The notes below the pieces were generated by a model, which was not told where the DNA came from, made no database searches, and worked only from the letters and a program-made list of their open reading frames with translations. From assembly GCF_040412425.1 (NCBI RefSeq), contig NC_089782.1, positions 46,376,322 to 46,440,321 on the forward strand: a stretch of 64,000 nucleotides of DNA. Direction: 5' to 3'. The DNA comes from Macrobrachium rosenbergii (taxonomy: Eukaryota; Arthropoda; Malacostraca; Decapoda; Palaemonidae). Below are positions 1 through 11,841 of this stretch, piece after piece. How positions within the stretch are numbered: the first letter of the stretch is position 1; every line of letters starts with the position of its first letter. The translations under genes were made by a program, and so were the position numbers.

Positions 1-2499
1 ATCGCTTCTGTATTTTCAGTGGGGAGGCGCATATGCAAATAGGACATTAATGCTATCAGAAAAATTTCATTATATGATATGATAAAACTGCATTCACAAC
101 TTGATATTTATGAAAATATTTTTGGCGGGAATGACGGCACCGCCACGTAATTTGAATTCATTAATTTCTCTCAACAATAATAAAAGTTCTTTTTTTGAGG
201 TTTTGGCGTAGCATTGTCTTTTGCGTTTTCATTTCCAAACGTAAGGTGTGAGGGGAACGAAAAATAATAAAACCATGAAATACGTTATCCCAAAAGTTTC
301 GGGCCGAGTTTGACGTGAATGGTTCCGAGGAGAGAGATGCCTTCGCTTGGCCATAAAGGTATTTATTTACTAGTACCGAAGTTTGAACCAACTAAAATCA
401 GCGCACCATTGGTCGAGTGGGAGTTTGGAAACAGTTTACCATAGCCACGGACAGTTATAACGAAAACATCAACGCTGAAGGCGATTAAATGACGTATGAC
501 ATCGAATCTTCCGCCTACTCAAATTCCGCGGCCATGTCGAAATCGATTTTTCCCCAGCAGAGCCAAGAGTCATCACCAGACTTCCCCGCCGGAGGGAGGG
601 GCAAAGGGGGGGGGTTAGTTCATCCTACTCCGTGGTTTGTTTACGTTCATCCTACACCGCGCGAATTTTGAATTCCAAACCATATTGTTTCCGTGGCACT
701 TGTTTCCTGCTTTTGTAATAATCAGCTGTTATGTCAACAGTAAAATCCATGAGATTTCGAATCTGGATAACTATAAATAACTTCCAGGGCTTAAATGAAG
801 TCTTCCATTTGAAAACATACCGCAATAACCACTTTTCTTATTGTTCATTGAAGGATCAAATTTTTGTCATTCATATGGATCAAATAGATGGGAATTCATT
901 AAATAGCAAAATAAGTAGGCTTACCTATAGAGAACTGCTGTCAAATAACAATATAAACACTAGGAAAGGTCCAAGAAATAGTCCCGTTTTCTATTTCATA
1001 TGTAAACGGTCACAGAAAACGAATTCTTAATTTTATCGAATCCTATTGTAAATAGCTTTCTTATGCTTCGGATTAACCTCACTTTTGATGGAACGAGGCC
1101 AAAATTTCTTTTACACAGTTTTTGCAATAAAATCTATTTTTTATACACTTTTGAAAATTACTTTGCAAACAAGTATGGACACTCGTTCTGAACTGTTAGC
1201 TTAAATAAAAACGAACTAATCTATCTAGGCCTACACGAGATAAAATTAAAAAATAGCAATGCCATCTAATATCCTTTCAACAAATTGTCATACTGTTAGT
1301 TTCTTAGGTAATTCTAAGCCGTTTCTTAAAATTCTGCCTTCACCAGAACTATGGCAATTGAGAGTTGGTCGATGGTTGAACACAAACTTTGATTAGGCTA
1401 GTCGTCTTGAAAATCCTGTTTCGCTGCTTTTTAAACCCATTAGCAAAACTAGCTTAAATTTCAAAAACTCCCTAAAATAGTATCAAATGCTGCAAAATAA
1501 TTCCTTGATAAAACCTAGTTAAAACGATAAAAGATTTACTTCTGGGCCTTTGCCTTCGACAATCATTTGAGAAACATCACTCACTTCCCTGTTGCGGATG
1601 TTCATGAGCCATACGGAGGGTTGCCAGTAAAGCCCGCTCAATTCAATCCTCGATAGTTGCCGAACTACTTAGATTTGTGCTGGAACGGGACCTTGCACTT
1701 CAGCAGCCCGTAAAATTGCCGAACAATTATATCGTTACTTATAGCGTTTCTTCGCCTACTTACTAAAAAGTATTTTATTCATTAACTTACAAGCCTGAAC
1801 TTACTTATTGTGAGTTGCACCCATAATAATGAAATTGGATGAATGCCATGTGCAAAGAGGAATAGCAAACTCGTAAGTGATGATATCTCCTATAACATTT
1901 ATAACTGCACCCTCTGATAACTCGACGCGTTACAAACCCTTTTAGACTGCTTCCTTAATTACTTGACATCAACTACGGAAGTGTCTGAAGCAGTAATGAA
2001 ATTATTTTTGGTTACGAAAAAGTAATGCAAGCTCTAGTGACAAAGCCGTATTTGTTTGCAGGAAGTATTTTAAGTTTGTGACAAACTGGTTTTTGTTTAG
2101 ACAAAGTAATTAAGTTTCATGGCCAAGAATGCATTTTCTTTAGATAATGTAATGAAAATTTTCCAGCGACGAAGAGTTGGCACGACACCCTCAACCCAAA
2201 CGTTTTGTTTTAAGAAAGTATGCTGTACAGAAGTGTGAAACATCACACATGACGACATGCAAGGAATGAAAGTTAAAATCTGCTTTCGGAAAGGAAATGA
2301 AAGCTAACAGCAGGGGGCGCCATGCCCATGGTGCACGGGGGGATCCGGGCCCCGCCAAAATTTTGGTGTAAGGCAATATACTTGAGAAACGCCAAACCCT
2401 TTCACTGTCAATTTCACCTTTAGGTTAAGAAGAACAGTAACTCTTTCAATCTGGGCCGTGTTCAAGTTTGCTCGCCTTGACGACAAAAGAAAAAAAAAA
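1..2499. other. Unassigned region, no gene recognised
   Basis: AT-rich sequence with short open frames only. The longest (731-1030, plus, 99 codons) has no motif, no convincing splice context and no family resemblance that I can see. A short G-run-rich stretch lies near 590-620. A GC-rich patch at 2308-2360, with a self-complementary core CCAAAATTTTGG nearby, may be the 5' end of the hAT relic that follows. Confidence 0.5.
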
Positions 2500-3719
2500 C
2501 TCCCCGCTACATGAGATTTACAACTGCAAGGTGTCGCTGCTATTCAGGAGTTCAAGCTCGTGAGGGAGATCTGTGATTCAGCATATTTTATGCACTGTTA
2601 TGCACATCGACTGAATCTTGTTGACACATGTTCAAAAGACACATCAATTCGAAACTTTTTTGGCGTGGTGCAAAGTCTTTATGCTTTTATTGTGGGCTCT
2701 ACAAAGCGACATGCAGTCTCCAATGTAATACGTGACCAGATCATTTCAGAAGCTGAGAGGAAGGAAGAATCAGACTATGTTGGAACGGGCAGCAAAAGTT
2801 TGCATTCACTGTCCACGACACGGTGGTCAACTCGCTTTGACAATTGCAGAGCTCTAGCAGGAAATATTACTGGAGTTGTGAAAACCTTGAATACAACCAT
2901 GCAGGATTCAAGTTATGACCGCCAGACAGGTGGTGAAGCAGTATCTCTCCTAAGAGCAATTGATTCTGAATTTTGTTTGACTTTGACAGTATTGACTGAT
3001 CTTTTGAAGCTGTCTCACATTGTATCAAAGAATCTACAAAGTAAAACTCTTAACATCGCTGCAGTATCTATTCAAGTACAACACTGATTTCAGAGATCAG
3101 CCAGAAGATATCTGATGAACAGTTCGAAGAGTACTGGAATCTGCCTACCACAATGGTCATTTCAACTGAAGTTGAATTGATTTTAAAACGTCCCAGGAAA
3201 ACATCAAGGGTTTTGGATGAGAATGCACAGAATGAAACAATACTGGATAGCAAATCAAAAATCAAGATAAATTTCTTTTCTGAAGCAGTCGATCTATTTT
3301 CATCTGCCCTGAGAAGCAGGTTCCATTCTGATTTAATATCTCTTCTCACCTAAACTGACTGCCTGCAGAATCCATCCATCACAAAAATTGACAAGATTGA
3401 GTAGCTGAGGTCATTTTACCCAAGGGATCTGAATGAAGAAATTGTTTTGGCATACAGGCTATTTTGCAATGCATTCTCCTCATCAGATGAATTGAGGTCA
3501 TCTCCAGACATTCATGAAATCCACCTGCACATGGTGGAAAATAAAATGTTGGAGCTTCATCCAAATGTTGCGCGAGCATATCTGATGGTGCTAACCTTAT
3601 CAGTGTCATCGTGCTCATGTGACTGGTCATTCTTTTCCCACAAGTTTGTTAAGAGCCCTTTGAGGAGCACAATGAGTCAGACTCGCCTGAGTCTTAGCAG
3701 TTCAAGCTGGAAAAACTAG
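2500..3719 (+). pseudogene. Degraded hAT-family transposase
   Basis: The reading frame contains the hallmark segment HCYAHRLNL (about 2590-2620), a TRWSTR segment further on (about 2818-2835), and a C-terminal hAT dimerisation-like stretch with LTLSVSSCSCDWSFF and LRSTMSQTRLS (about 3590-3700). These are typical of hAT transposases of the ZMYM1/P52rIPK-like type. The copy is dead. The frame shifts between about 3063 and 3087, and in-frame stops follow at 3351 (TAA) and 3402 (TAG). The N-terminal zinc-finger part is not recognisable. The end at 3719 is the final stop. GC-rich patches near 2310-2370 and 4100-4130 could be terminal regions, but I could not define terminal inverted repeats. Family assignment rests on recalled motifs. 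Confidence 0.8.
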
Positions 3720-3936
3720 TCGCAAGATCTACAAAAGTAGTGGACAGATTATGGAACAATGCTTCTAGGCGTTAGGTGATGATGGTATTTCTTTGCATAC
3801 TTATGAATTATTGATTTATTATTTCTCATCTGAAATTCATCAATAATATTTACAATTCATTGTGTGTGTATCAGCAGCAGGCTCGGTGTGCAACATTTGT
3901 GGGTGTGCACAGAAAACTTCAACAACATGGTAATTA

Positions 3937-4034
3937 TGTTCATGACATAATTGGCAAACTAGAACTAATCTGTAATTATACTGTATGTTCATGACATAAA
4001 ATGGCAAACTAGAACTAATCTGTAATTATACTCT
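3937..4034. repeat. 49-bp tandem duplication
   Basis: Two adjacent copies of a 49-bp unit starting TGTTCATGACATAA; the first begins at 3937 and the second at 3986. They differ by a few bases. This lies just 3' of the hAT relic and has no coding potential. Confidence 0.85.
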
Positions 4035-4589
4035 ATGTCATTTCCCTATACAGTATGAAAATACATGTAATTACTCCACAATCTCTAGTATCTTCCCTGT
4101 CAACAGGCCCAGGGGCCCCCAAATTTTGCCATAGCAAGACGCCCTTGGCTAACAGTATGGTATACATTTGCAACCAGTAAAATGGAAAGAGAGAAAGGTA
4201 TTCGCAGCCCTGCTTTTATACGAAAAAAAAAAATAATATCAGGAACCTCTACAGTTGATTAGTCGAAAACTATGTGAAATGAAAATGGGAAATGCACGCC
4301 TAGGCATCTCGTCCCTCTCTCCATATCAGCGCTGAAAATAAGGTACAAACTCCGTAGCCTACATTCCTACCCATGCCGTTTCTTAGGACTTTGACCCCTC
4401 AGGCCCGACAACTTCCACTTAAACCTTTCGCGCACGCGCATGAAGGTCAGAATCCAGAAGTTAAAATACAGCTGTGATCGATGCCTTCATAAAAGTTCAG
4501 CCTGACTGTGCATCTGAGCCAGGCAGAAAAAGCAAGCCATCTTGAAATGCTTATTTCGATTTATTTCAATATAATAAATACTTGGTTTG

Positions 4590-5579
4590 CATCATAACCT
4601 TACTTTTGGTCACATCTGCTTATATTGTGGAATCTCTCACGTAATTCTGCAGGTTCTCTTCATTATCCCCAATCAGTACTGTATCATGTGCAAACTATTC
4701 CACGCTCTATTCACGATCCGTTTTCGTATCTTACAATTATGCATCTACACCTATTTCTCTTTCTCTGACTTCTCGCATCACCCCATCCATAACGACATGA
4801 AGCAACCAAAGGGATGTAACACAACCCTCCCTCTCCCCAATTTTCATATTAGACCAGTATTCTCCTCACTCCAAATTCTAACCCACATTTTACTTTCATC
4901 TTACAAACTTTCTATTGCCCTAAACAACTTATCTTCTACACCATACATCTTCAACACTCTCTTCATAGCATTTATCAGTTCCATCACAAACTTTCTTTAG
5001 AAACTATTTACTGGCTGACACTTAGTCCAAACACACCCTCTTCTCCAATCAAACCTTTAACCATCTACTTTCTTTCTCAATCAAATTCCTAGTACAGAAT
5101 ATCCCTGGTATACTATGTAATGTTATGTGCTATAATTCTTAGTCTCCTTTGTCACCCTTACCCCACAAAAGGGATTAATCAATGCATGCGCCCATTCCTT
5201 CTGAAGCTTTCCCTCATCCAGACATTTTATATACTCTAGTGAACAGCTCAGTACAATTCCCACAACCATAATACAGCATCCTGCTTGTAATCCCATGTGT
5301 CTTTCTTTCTTTAACCTCTTGACTGCACTCTTACTTCCACTCTCACTTCGTTTATCTCTGCCTCTCATCTCTCTTCGACATTCAACAAAGTCTCAAAATA
5401 TTCACTATACCAACCAAGGCCTATACCTTTCTCACACATTATTTCTCCACTTGCATCTTTTCTTATGAGAACTTAATTCTTCCTAAAATTCTAGTGCACC
5501 TCCTCCCACACTGGGGCCCTTGGGCTTGTAGAACTCTTTTCTAAAATTCTAAAAAAAAAAAGGTTGTAGCTTGGCATAC

Positions 5580-5649
<70 letters not shown>

Positions 5650-6110
5650 TCAACCTCATCTCGACTTTCTTATCCATCCTCTTGTACGCCTATATAGGGT
5701 CTTCCCTAAAGATTCATCTTGCACCACGAAATATTTGACAACTAAACTTTTCACTTCCTCTTTCCACCCTCCTAAAACCACACTTGCTCACTTCTGACTG
5801 ACCCCATTCTGGAATTTTTCACTCTTCATATTTTCCTTCAGCTTCTGTGTCTTTAGCTTTACCATACTTTCATCCACTTTCTTCATATATACTCTTTTTT
5901 TCTGTCATAGTCACTTGTCTCATATTACAATTATACAGGTTTCAGGTTCATTCCGTCTTCCCCAGCTCAAACTCCCTTCTACCTTAACATTTGCTTCAAT
6001 CAAATAACGATCAGCCATACCTCCAGACACCCTACTTCTCACCAAGGCATCAATCAACTCACTCTTCTTCTCTGCATTAACAAAATGTAACAAACTCTAC
6101 CCACCCGTTT
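4590..6110 (-). mobile_element. Non-LTR retrotransposon relic (endonuclease/RT)
   Basis: Read on the minus strand, the block gives an ordered but broken set of LINE protein segments. VSGGMADRYLIEANVKV (about 5993-6030) resembles the end of an endonuclease domain. EYFETLLNVEE (about 5370-5410) precedes the reverse transcriptase. CLDEGKLQKEWAHALINP (about 5165-5230) follows, and then RVLKMYGVEDKLFRAIESL (about 4905-4970) and a further RT segment. Many stops and frameshifts separate them, so the copy is inactive. The order matches RTE/CR1-like elements common in decapods; the exact clade is not determined. An (AAT)n tract (5580-5648) interrupts it. Confidence 0.72.
5580..5648. repeat. (AAT)n microsatellite
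   Basis: About 23 uninterrupted trinucleotide units, inside the non-LTR relic. Confidence 0.97.
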
Positions 6111-7393
6111 TATCTTGACAAAACTAATTCTAAAAATTTATCTTTAGAAAATTTTATTTGCAACAATTAGGCCGATTTCCAAACATTTCCACAACACTAT
6201 TTCATTCTTATTTACTCTAAGAACGCCATATCTTCCTACAACGCCCTCATACACATTATCAATTGAGAGAGAATGTCCAGGAAATACGTATAGTGTATGT
6301 TGCTGAAAGCAATATAAATATTAAAACCCTGAAAACTATGATACCGGTAATTCACATCAAGGATTTTATTGTACTAGGCTACTATAGTTACCTTGAATGA
6401 TTTAACTGCCTCGTGATTTTTACTGGAAAGAGAAATTAACCTGAGGAAACCAGTTATCTTAAAATATTTTGATACCAACCAATTTTTATAAAAAGCCTCA
6501 AGAAGGAACGCCGTTTGATCCTATGAAAGCTAGTTCATTGCAAAGTAGCTGTTTTATGCTAATCCTAACGTATGGGCAGGTACTGCAAAATACGGGCCTA
6601 TATTTAACGACAGTCTTTACTCAAATACCAGCACGCAACTAACCTAACCTAGGAGCACAACATCCGACTTGTAGTAGTCTACAGGCTTCGTCCAGCCTGG
6701 CCCAACCCCACCCGTTGACCGTTATGGCAGATGTAAAAATAGCCAATTGTATTTCTATTACCCCTGTAGATTCATCGCTGCTAGTTAGTGATAATCCAGA
6801 GGTCCACATCAGGTCTCTTTACTATCCTACAACAATTTAAAGCAAGGGCCTGCATGATAAGTCTGCAAATGCAAAGCAACCAACTTATATGTCAACACAT
6901 GCTATAGCGATTTATATGACTTACTGGTACACCAGTCATGTAAAAAAAATAATAGCAATGTCAAAATAACTATAGTTGCATAGTACTACTTTATATACAT
7001 TTATATATAATATTGGTAAACAGATATTGAAAATCATATTATTTTGCTCTGCATTTTCTTTTTTAAGTATTTGCAACATTTTACGGTGTTCATTCTCGTC
7101 AATAATGTTACACAAAAATAAATACATCCGATATATAATGGGTTTATACAGCTAGATACGTATTAATTTAACATCTATATTTTCCTACAGTAAATCTATG
7201 TCGTGATATATTCCGTACATAGGTCATCCAAGGATACAACGAAACAATGAGCGAATTTCCAAGCTCCTAGTTATGAAAAACAGAATGGCAATGACGAACT
7301 CGAAAGCCTTGTAGCCTACGCTAATACATAATTGCCTAAAATACAGGTCCCCAAGAAACTTGCCTCGAATTCAAAAGCAACAAGTAAAAAATA
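6111..7393. other. Unassigned intergenic sequence
   Basis: AT-rich, no open frame of note, no recognised repeat family. Confidence 0.5.
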
Positions 7394-7795
7394 CGCCGAA
7401 GTTTCTTCGACGCAATAGAGTCCTCTGTACAGCTGCTGCAGCGTATAATTGAGCCCACCGAAAACAGATCTATCTTTCAGTGGTCTTGGTATAATGCTGT
7501 GTGAGCTGCGGCCATTTAAACTTTAATCACCGTCCGGTGGTGTCCTATCCTATATCGTTGCCAAATGCACGATTATGGCTAACTTTAATCTTAAAAAAAA
7601 CAAAAAAAAAACAAAAACACTGAGGCTAGTGGGCTGCAATTTGGTATGTTTGATGACAGGAAGGGTGGATGATCAACATGCCAATTTGAGGCCCTCTAGC
7701 CTCAGCAGTTTTAAGATCTGCGGGCGGAACGAAAAAGTGCGGACGGACAGACAAAGCCGGCAAAACAGTTTTCGTTTTAGAAACCTAAAAATGGA
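7394..7795. repeat. Dispersed multi-palindrome repeat, copy 1
   Basis: First of three copies in this window (others at about 40.3 and 61.0 kb). The shared order is a short palindrome around GCCGAAGTTTCTTCG, a second around an AGATCTATC core, a GGTGGTGTCC segment, then two arms beginning TGAGGCTAG and ending CTAGCCTCA that face each other, then GTGCGGACGGACAGAC. No coding capacity and no terminal repeats were defined. Open frames through it are artefacts. Confidence 0.85.
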
Positions 7796-8816
7796 TTGAG
7801 GTCCTCTACTCACCTGTACATAAAGTGCTTCCATTCTATCTGCAATAAGATCACTTTGACTTGGTTAAGTGGCGAAATGATTAACACCTGATGCCAACGA
7901 CGATCAAAACTAAACACCACTAAATGCGGGCACATCAGGTAAACACTATAACGAGTCAACGAACTGTGGCTGAATTTTGAAAATAATAGAAGGGATGATG
8001 GAATATGTATATAATTAAGAGAACGACAGGATAAGGATGGGTTCCAACAAGGTTTAAGGAGAAATTACTGCGTGCCCACCCGGCAACGACATTCACGCGT
8101 ATAATGGAAAATTTCACTTGTCTTTAGCGGCCGAAACAACTTCTCGAACGATTGTTATAAATGTTAAAGTAACCACTTTGTCTCATACTGAACCGTATAT
8201 AGAAATGGACAGCGAACGGACATTCTGTCTAAGGAAAGTTGCCTCTGGAATTTTAATATTAATAACAAGTTTTTTATTTCCTCTTTACTTCCTTTCTATT
8301 ACTATTAGCCTGCACCTGCCCGATATGGGGCTGAAGTGGTTAATGTGGATTTGTTGCCGTGTTACGAGTATAAGGTCAGCCATGGGAGTGCCAAATGTTT
8401 ATTTTTGACTGTTGCAATTTCTTTGTATATCTTTTAAAAACGTTGTCAATTTTCTTCGCATGTTTTATAATATTTTCACCACGCTTGTATTTCCTCTTCC
8501 TATATAATGATGCTCTTCATTGCCTATGACTTCACGATTGGAATTCCTTTGTACAGAGTCAGTGATGCTCTATCAGTAAATTTTTTTCCTTTTCTGAAAT
8601 ACAAAAAGTATTACTGGGAAATGTTATCAAGACCGTCTATAGTCGAGGTATCTCTGTCTTTACATAACGTTCTGATATCTGCATTCAGTACTTGAGGCTG
8701 TATCAATTCACTTACCACAAGATTACAAATAAGTTATTTTCAGTTGCGTCAAAATCAGAACTGCAACACTTGTTATAATTTAACCGGGATAATTAAAAGC
8801 TTTTTATCACAAAACT
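7796..8816. other. Unassigned intergenic sequence
   Basis: Two short plus-strand open frames (8118-8408 and 8507-8695) show no recognisable motif. The region probably separates the downstream end of the chitin-binding gene from older repeats. Confidence 0.45.
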
Positions 8817-8822
8817 TTTATT
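8817..8822 (-). terminator. Candidate poly(A) signal of the chitin-binding gene
   Basis: AATAAA on the minus strand, about 250 bp beyond the stop codon at 9069. It is the first canonical hexamer I noticed in that direction and implies a 3' UTR of roughly 250-270 nt. Confidence 0.5.
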
Positions 8823-9068
8823 GTAACAAACAAGATCAAACAATATTATGGAATGTTAAAGCTAAAACAGCTATGTTAAACACAGTACTGTTGGAGTGCA
8901 AAGTTTGGTAATTACACATTTATGAAATTCAGTCACGTGTGTTACAGTAATAAGGCTTCAATCATTACAATAATAATGCTGGTAATGAAAATGAGTTTCG
9001 ATACATTTTCAGTGTAAAAATAAAAAGAAACCACTGGATTATCAAACGTACTCATTATTTATGGTGAA

Positions 9069-10733
9069 CTAATGCAATTGACCCCTTACCCTTCTCCTGA
9101 ACTGACCTCTTCTTGCGCACCTACCTCTCACACAAGCTACATTTACAGGATCGAAAATTTGACCTCGTTTGCATCTCCAAGAATACATTTCCCACTGGCC
9201 TCCCTCTAGCACACACTCGTGGAATACAAAGCATCGGTCTGGGTCCGGTACCAGACCTCGCTCAAAGCAGACTGGATGAGGAGGTGGCAGAGAGGGCGTT
9301 CCCTCGGAGAGAGTGTGGAGGGCTTCCTGTACCTCAGGGGTTATGGTTTCTTCTAGCCCTGCTGGGCGGTGGGGTTGGACAGCACTTGACACTGATCCTG
9401 GGACATCAAAAGTTTGGTGGCCTTGAATATTTCGGTCTTCAGTTTGGAAATTTGGTGATTCTGTAGGGTTAAATTCATCAGGCTGTTCAGTTTCAGTAAA
9501 TTGGACAGGAGGCTGACCTTGATCCTTGTGTTCAAAAGCTCCCTGGCTTTCAAAAACTGCAGTGCTTGGAGAATGACTTTCACTTTGAACTGGCAATCTT
9601 TCATTTACCTGGATTTCACTGGGCCCCTGATTAGAGAACTGAGTTCGCACATTGTTTTGGAAATGAGGTTGAACTGGATCTTGGAAATGTGTTTCCACCG
9701 GATTCTGGAAATGAGGCTGACCGTGGTTTAGGAACTGCTGTTGATCAGGATTTTCGAACTGAGGTCTACCTGGGATATTCGGTAATGGCTGTTCATCACT
9801 AAAGAACTGTGTTTGACCTGGATTTTGGAAGTGGGATTCAGGATTCAAGAATGGGGGAGGACCCTGGTTTTGTAAAATAGGTTGTCTCTGATCATGGAAT
9901 AGAGAATCATCCTGGAAAAGGGTGGGTCTTGGTGGTTGTCTGGTGTCTTGACTAACAAACTGTTGCCCGAAGAACTGAGAACCTGGCTCTTGCTGCACTG
10001 TGAAGGCAGGTCTTCTTTCACTTATAACAGGAGACGTTCCAAACACTTGTCCTTGCGCCTGGAATTGGGAAGATGCTAAAGTTTGATCTTGAAGCTGGAA
10101 TGGAGAATGAATGTTAGAAAACTGCTCCTGTTCACTGGGTAAGTTCCCATCAATAAACTGAGGAGGTCTTCTTCGTGTATGGAAACTTGGTCTCGGGTTC
10201 TGGTTCTGAATAAAGGGTCTCTGACCCCGTATCTGCAGATTTTCAGGAGCAATCGTTTCACCTTGGAACTGATCCTGGCCCTGAAAACTTGAAGTTCTTA
10301 AAGGTTGCCCCACGACATTTTGAGGCTCTGTGGTAGCAATTCGCCTGTTACCTAACCTAATGGGGTGTGGCACTCTAGGTTCATGTTCAGAGAGAGGTGG
10401 ATTAAGGAAATTTGGCACTTCGCCCTCACGTTGCTTACGGGTTTCATCGGGCACAATTAACTGAGGTTTGGGTACTCTTGATGACGCTTCTTCGTGCTTG
10501 GTGGGTAGTTCTCCTTCTGTGCCTGAATGTGACTGCTGTATGGGTGTAGGAGTGGGTTGAAAGACTACCCTATCTGCGACCTGAGGGGTTACAACCGGCA
10601 ACTGTTCCACTGGACGTGACTGAAACTGCAGCAGTTGCTCGGGAGCAAAGGTTGTTTGGAAAACTTCACCAGCAGGACCAAGGACAGTTACTGCCCCTAT
10701 GAAATCTTCATTGTTGTCTTCTTCAGTCACGGG
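9069..10733 (-). CDS. Gln/Pro-rich protein with C-terminal chitin-binding (CBM14) domain, 3' exon
   Basis: The open frame is 558 codons if its first ATG (10745) is used, but a splice acceptor (ATGCAG then CCC) ends at 10734. I therefore take 10733 as the exon start, with 5' exon(s) missing. Numbering below uses the ATG frame. Residues 5-490 are low complexity, rich in Gln, Pro and Phe, with loose repeats of the type GQPHFQNP at about 300-375. Residues 493-543 hold six cysteines (493, 505, 511, 525, 538, 543) with spacing 11-5-13-12-4 and a WRCKRGQIFDPVNVAC core. This is a peritrophin-A/CBM14 pattern, expected to bind chitin in cuticle or gut lining. The tail after it is Arg-rich. Such proteins are secreted; no signal peptide is visible in this exon, which supports a missing 5' exon. 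I do not recognise a named orthologue. Confidence 0.85.
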   Translation of the reverse strand, partial: PVTEEDNNEDFIGAVTVLGPAGEVFQTTFAPEQLLQFQSRPVEQLPVVTPQVADRVVFQPTPTPIQQSHSGTEGELPTKHEEASSRVPKPQLIVPDETRKQREGEVPNFLNPPLSEHEPRVPHPIRLGNRRIATTEPQNVVGQPLRTSSFQGQDQFQGETIAPENLQIRGQRPFIQNQNPRPSFHTRRRPPQFIDGNLPSEQEQFSNIHSPFQLQDQTLASSQFQAQGQVFGTSPVISERRPAFTVQQEPGSQFFGQQFVSQDTRQPPRPTLFQDDSLFHDQRQPILQNQGPPPFLNPESHFQNPGQTQFFSDEQPLPNIPGRPQFENPDQQQFLNHGQPHFQNPVETHFQDPVQPHFQNNVRTQFSNQGPSEIQVNERLPVQSESHSPSTAVFESQGAFEHKDQGQPPVQFTETEQPDEFNPTESPNFQTEDRNIQGHQTFDVPGSVSSAVQPHRPAGLEETITPEVQEALHTLSEGTPSLPPPHPVCFERGLVPDPDRCFVFHECVLEGGQWEMYSWRCKRGQIFDPVNVACVRGRCARRGQFRRRVRGQLH

Positions 10734-10745
10734 CTGCATTTTCAA

Positions 10746-11523
10746 TAAGAAGACATTATATTTTTATTGTTATATGCAACTATGCTCAACCGTACTTCAA
10801 TATCCACTTGAGACAAAGTATTTGAATAAAGCCATTTTACAAAATTCATGATATCCATCAAACACTCTTAATTAAGTCTTTTCTTATTCATACTGTAAAA
10901 ACAGTTAATAGAAGTACACCCAGCACATGCATTCTCATTCTGACAAAGAAGATCAGTAATTTATCAACTATAAGCGCAAAGGCTAAAATACATGCGGATT
11001 CTTAAATTTTATGCAATTACAGCATGATTAATTAGCTCCAAGATATATGTCCCTAAGATCTCTTACTAATAGGACTCTGATGTTATTAAATTATATTCTG
11101 ACCAAGTAATTCTCTCTCCTGCTGTCTCCTCCTACATCTAACCTAATCTAACCTAGACAGCAGTAAATGAAGTCACTTCCATAGGTGAACATGCATGCCA
11201 TGCAAATTTTTCCTCTTTTGTTATCTGCAAATATTAGCAACAATGCATGTTACTGCAGTAAAGCACCATGAAACAAAAACTGAAAACCTTATTAGAGAAA
11301 CATTAAATTAGACTGTAGAAAGGAAATGGATTTAAAAATTAGAGATCAAAGGTCAGGCAAACACACTCCAGTAACGACAGGGCCACAACTTTGCTCATAT
11401 GCAAAGACGTAACAGAAATTAAGACTTAAAACAGAATATACGAAGGCAAAAGAGTTTTTCTGATGACATGCACACGTCCGGGAAAAATCTGAAGTTGTTT
11501 TTCGATGAGCACTCTTAGGAATT
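10746..11523. other. Likely 5' intron or flank of the chitin-binding gene
   Basis: No minus-strand exon with a signal peptide and correct phase could be found here. The acceptor side shows a weak, A/T-mixed pyrimidine tract. Nothing else is recognised. Confidence 0.4.
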
Positions 11524-11841
11524 GAATATAGAAGAAAGAATTGAGGCCAAAGGCCAAGCACTGGGATCTAAGAGGTCATTCTGCGCTGAAACGGAAACTG
11601 ACAGTAAAAGGTCTGAAAGTTGTAACAGGAGGAAAACCTCGCAGCTGCACAATGAATCAATTGTTAGGAGAGGGTGGAAAGTTAGATGGAAGAAAGAGAA
11701 TATGAAAGGAGGTACAGTAAAGGGAACAAACGGGCTTGCAGCTAGGGGCCGAAGGCACACTGCAAAGAACCTTAAGTAATGCCTACAGTGCACCGCATGA
11801 GGTACACCGACGGCACTTCCCGCCCCCCCCGCCTACGGGGA
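11524..11841 (+). repeat. SINE-like dispersed repeat, copy 1
   Basis: About 300 bp that matches 24713-25011 over its whole length in the same orientation. Shared anchors include GGCCAAAGGCCAAGC, GGAGGTACAGTAAA, GCAAAGAACCTTAAGTAATG and the end GACGGCACT followed by a C-rich tract. The open frames on both strands (for example 11522-11779) run through the repeat and are not genes. No A/B boxes were confirmed, so the SINE label is tentative; the dispersed-repeat call is firm. Confidence 0.85.

Noticed and set aside
731..1030. 99-codon plus-strand frame
   Set aside because: No recognisable domain and composition like its non-coding surroundings.
8118..8695. Two plus-strand frames with hydrophobic stretches
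   Set aside because: No conserved motif, no neighbouring exons; chance frames are common in AT-rich DNA.
11515..11793. Frames of 85-92 codons on both strands
   Set aside because: Both run through a dispersed repeat that recurs at 24.7 kb.
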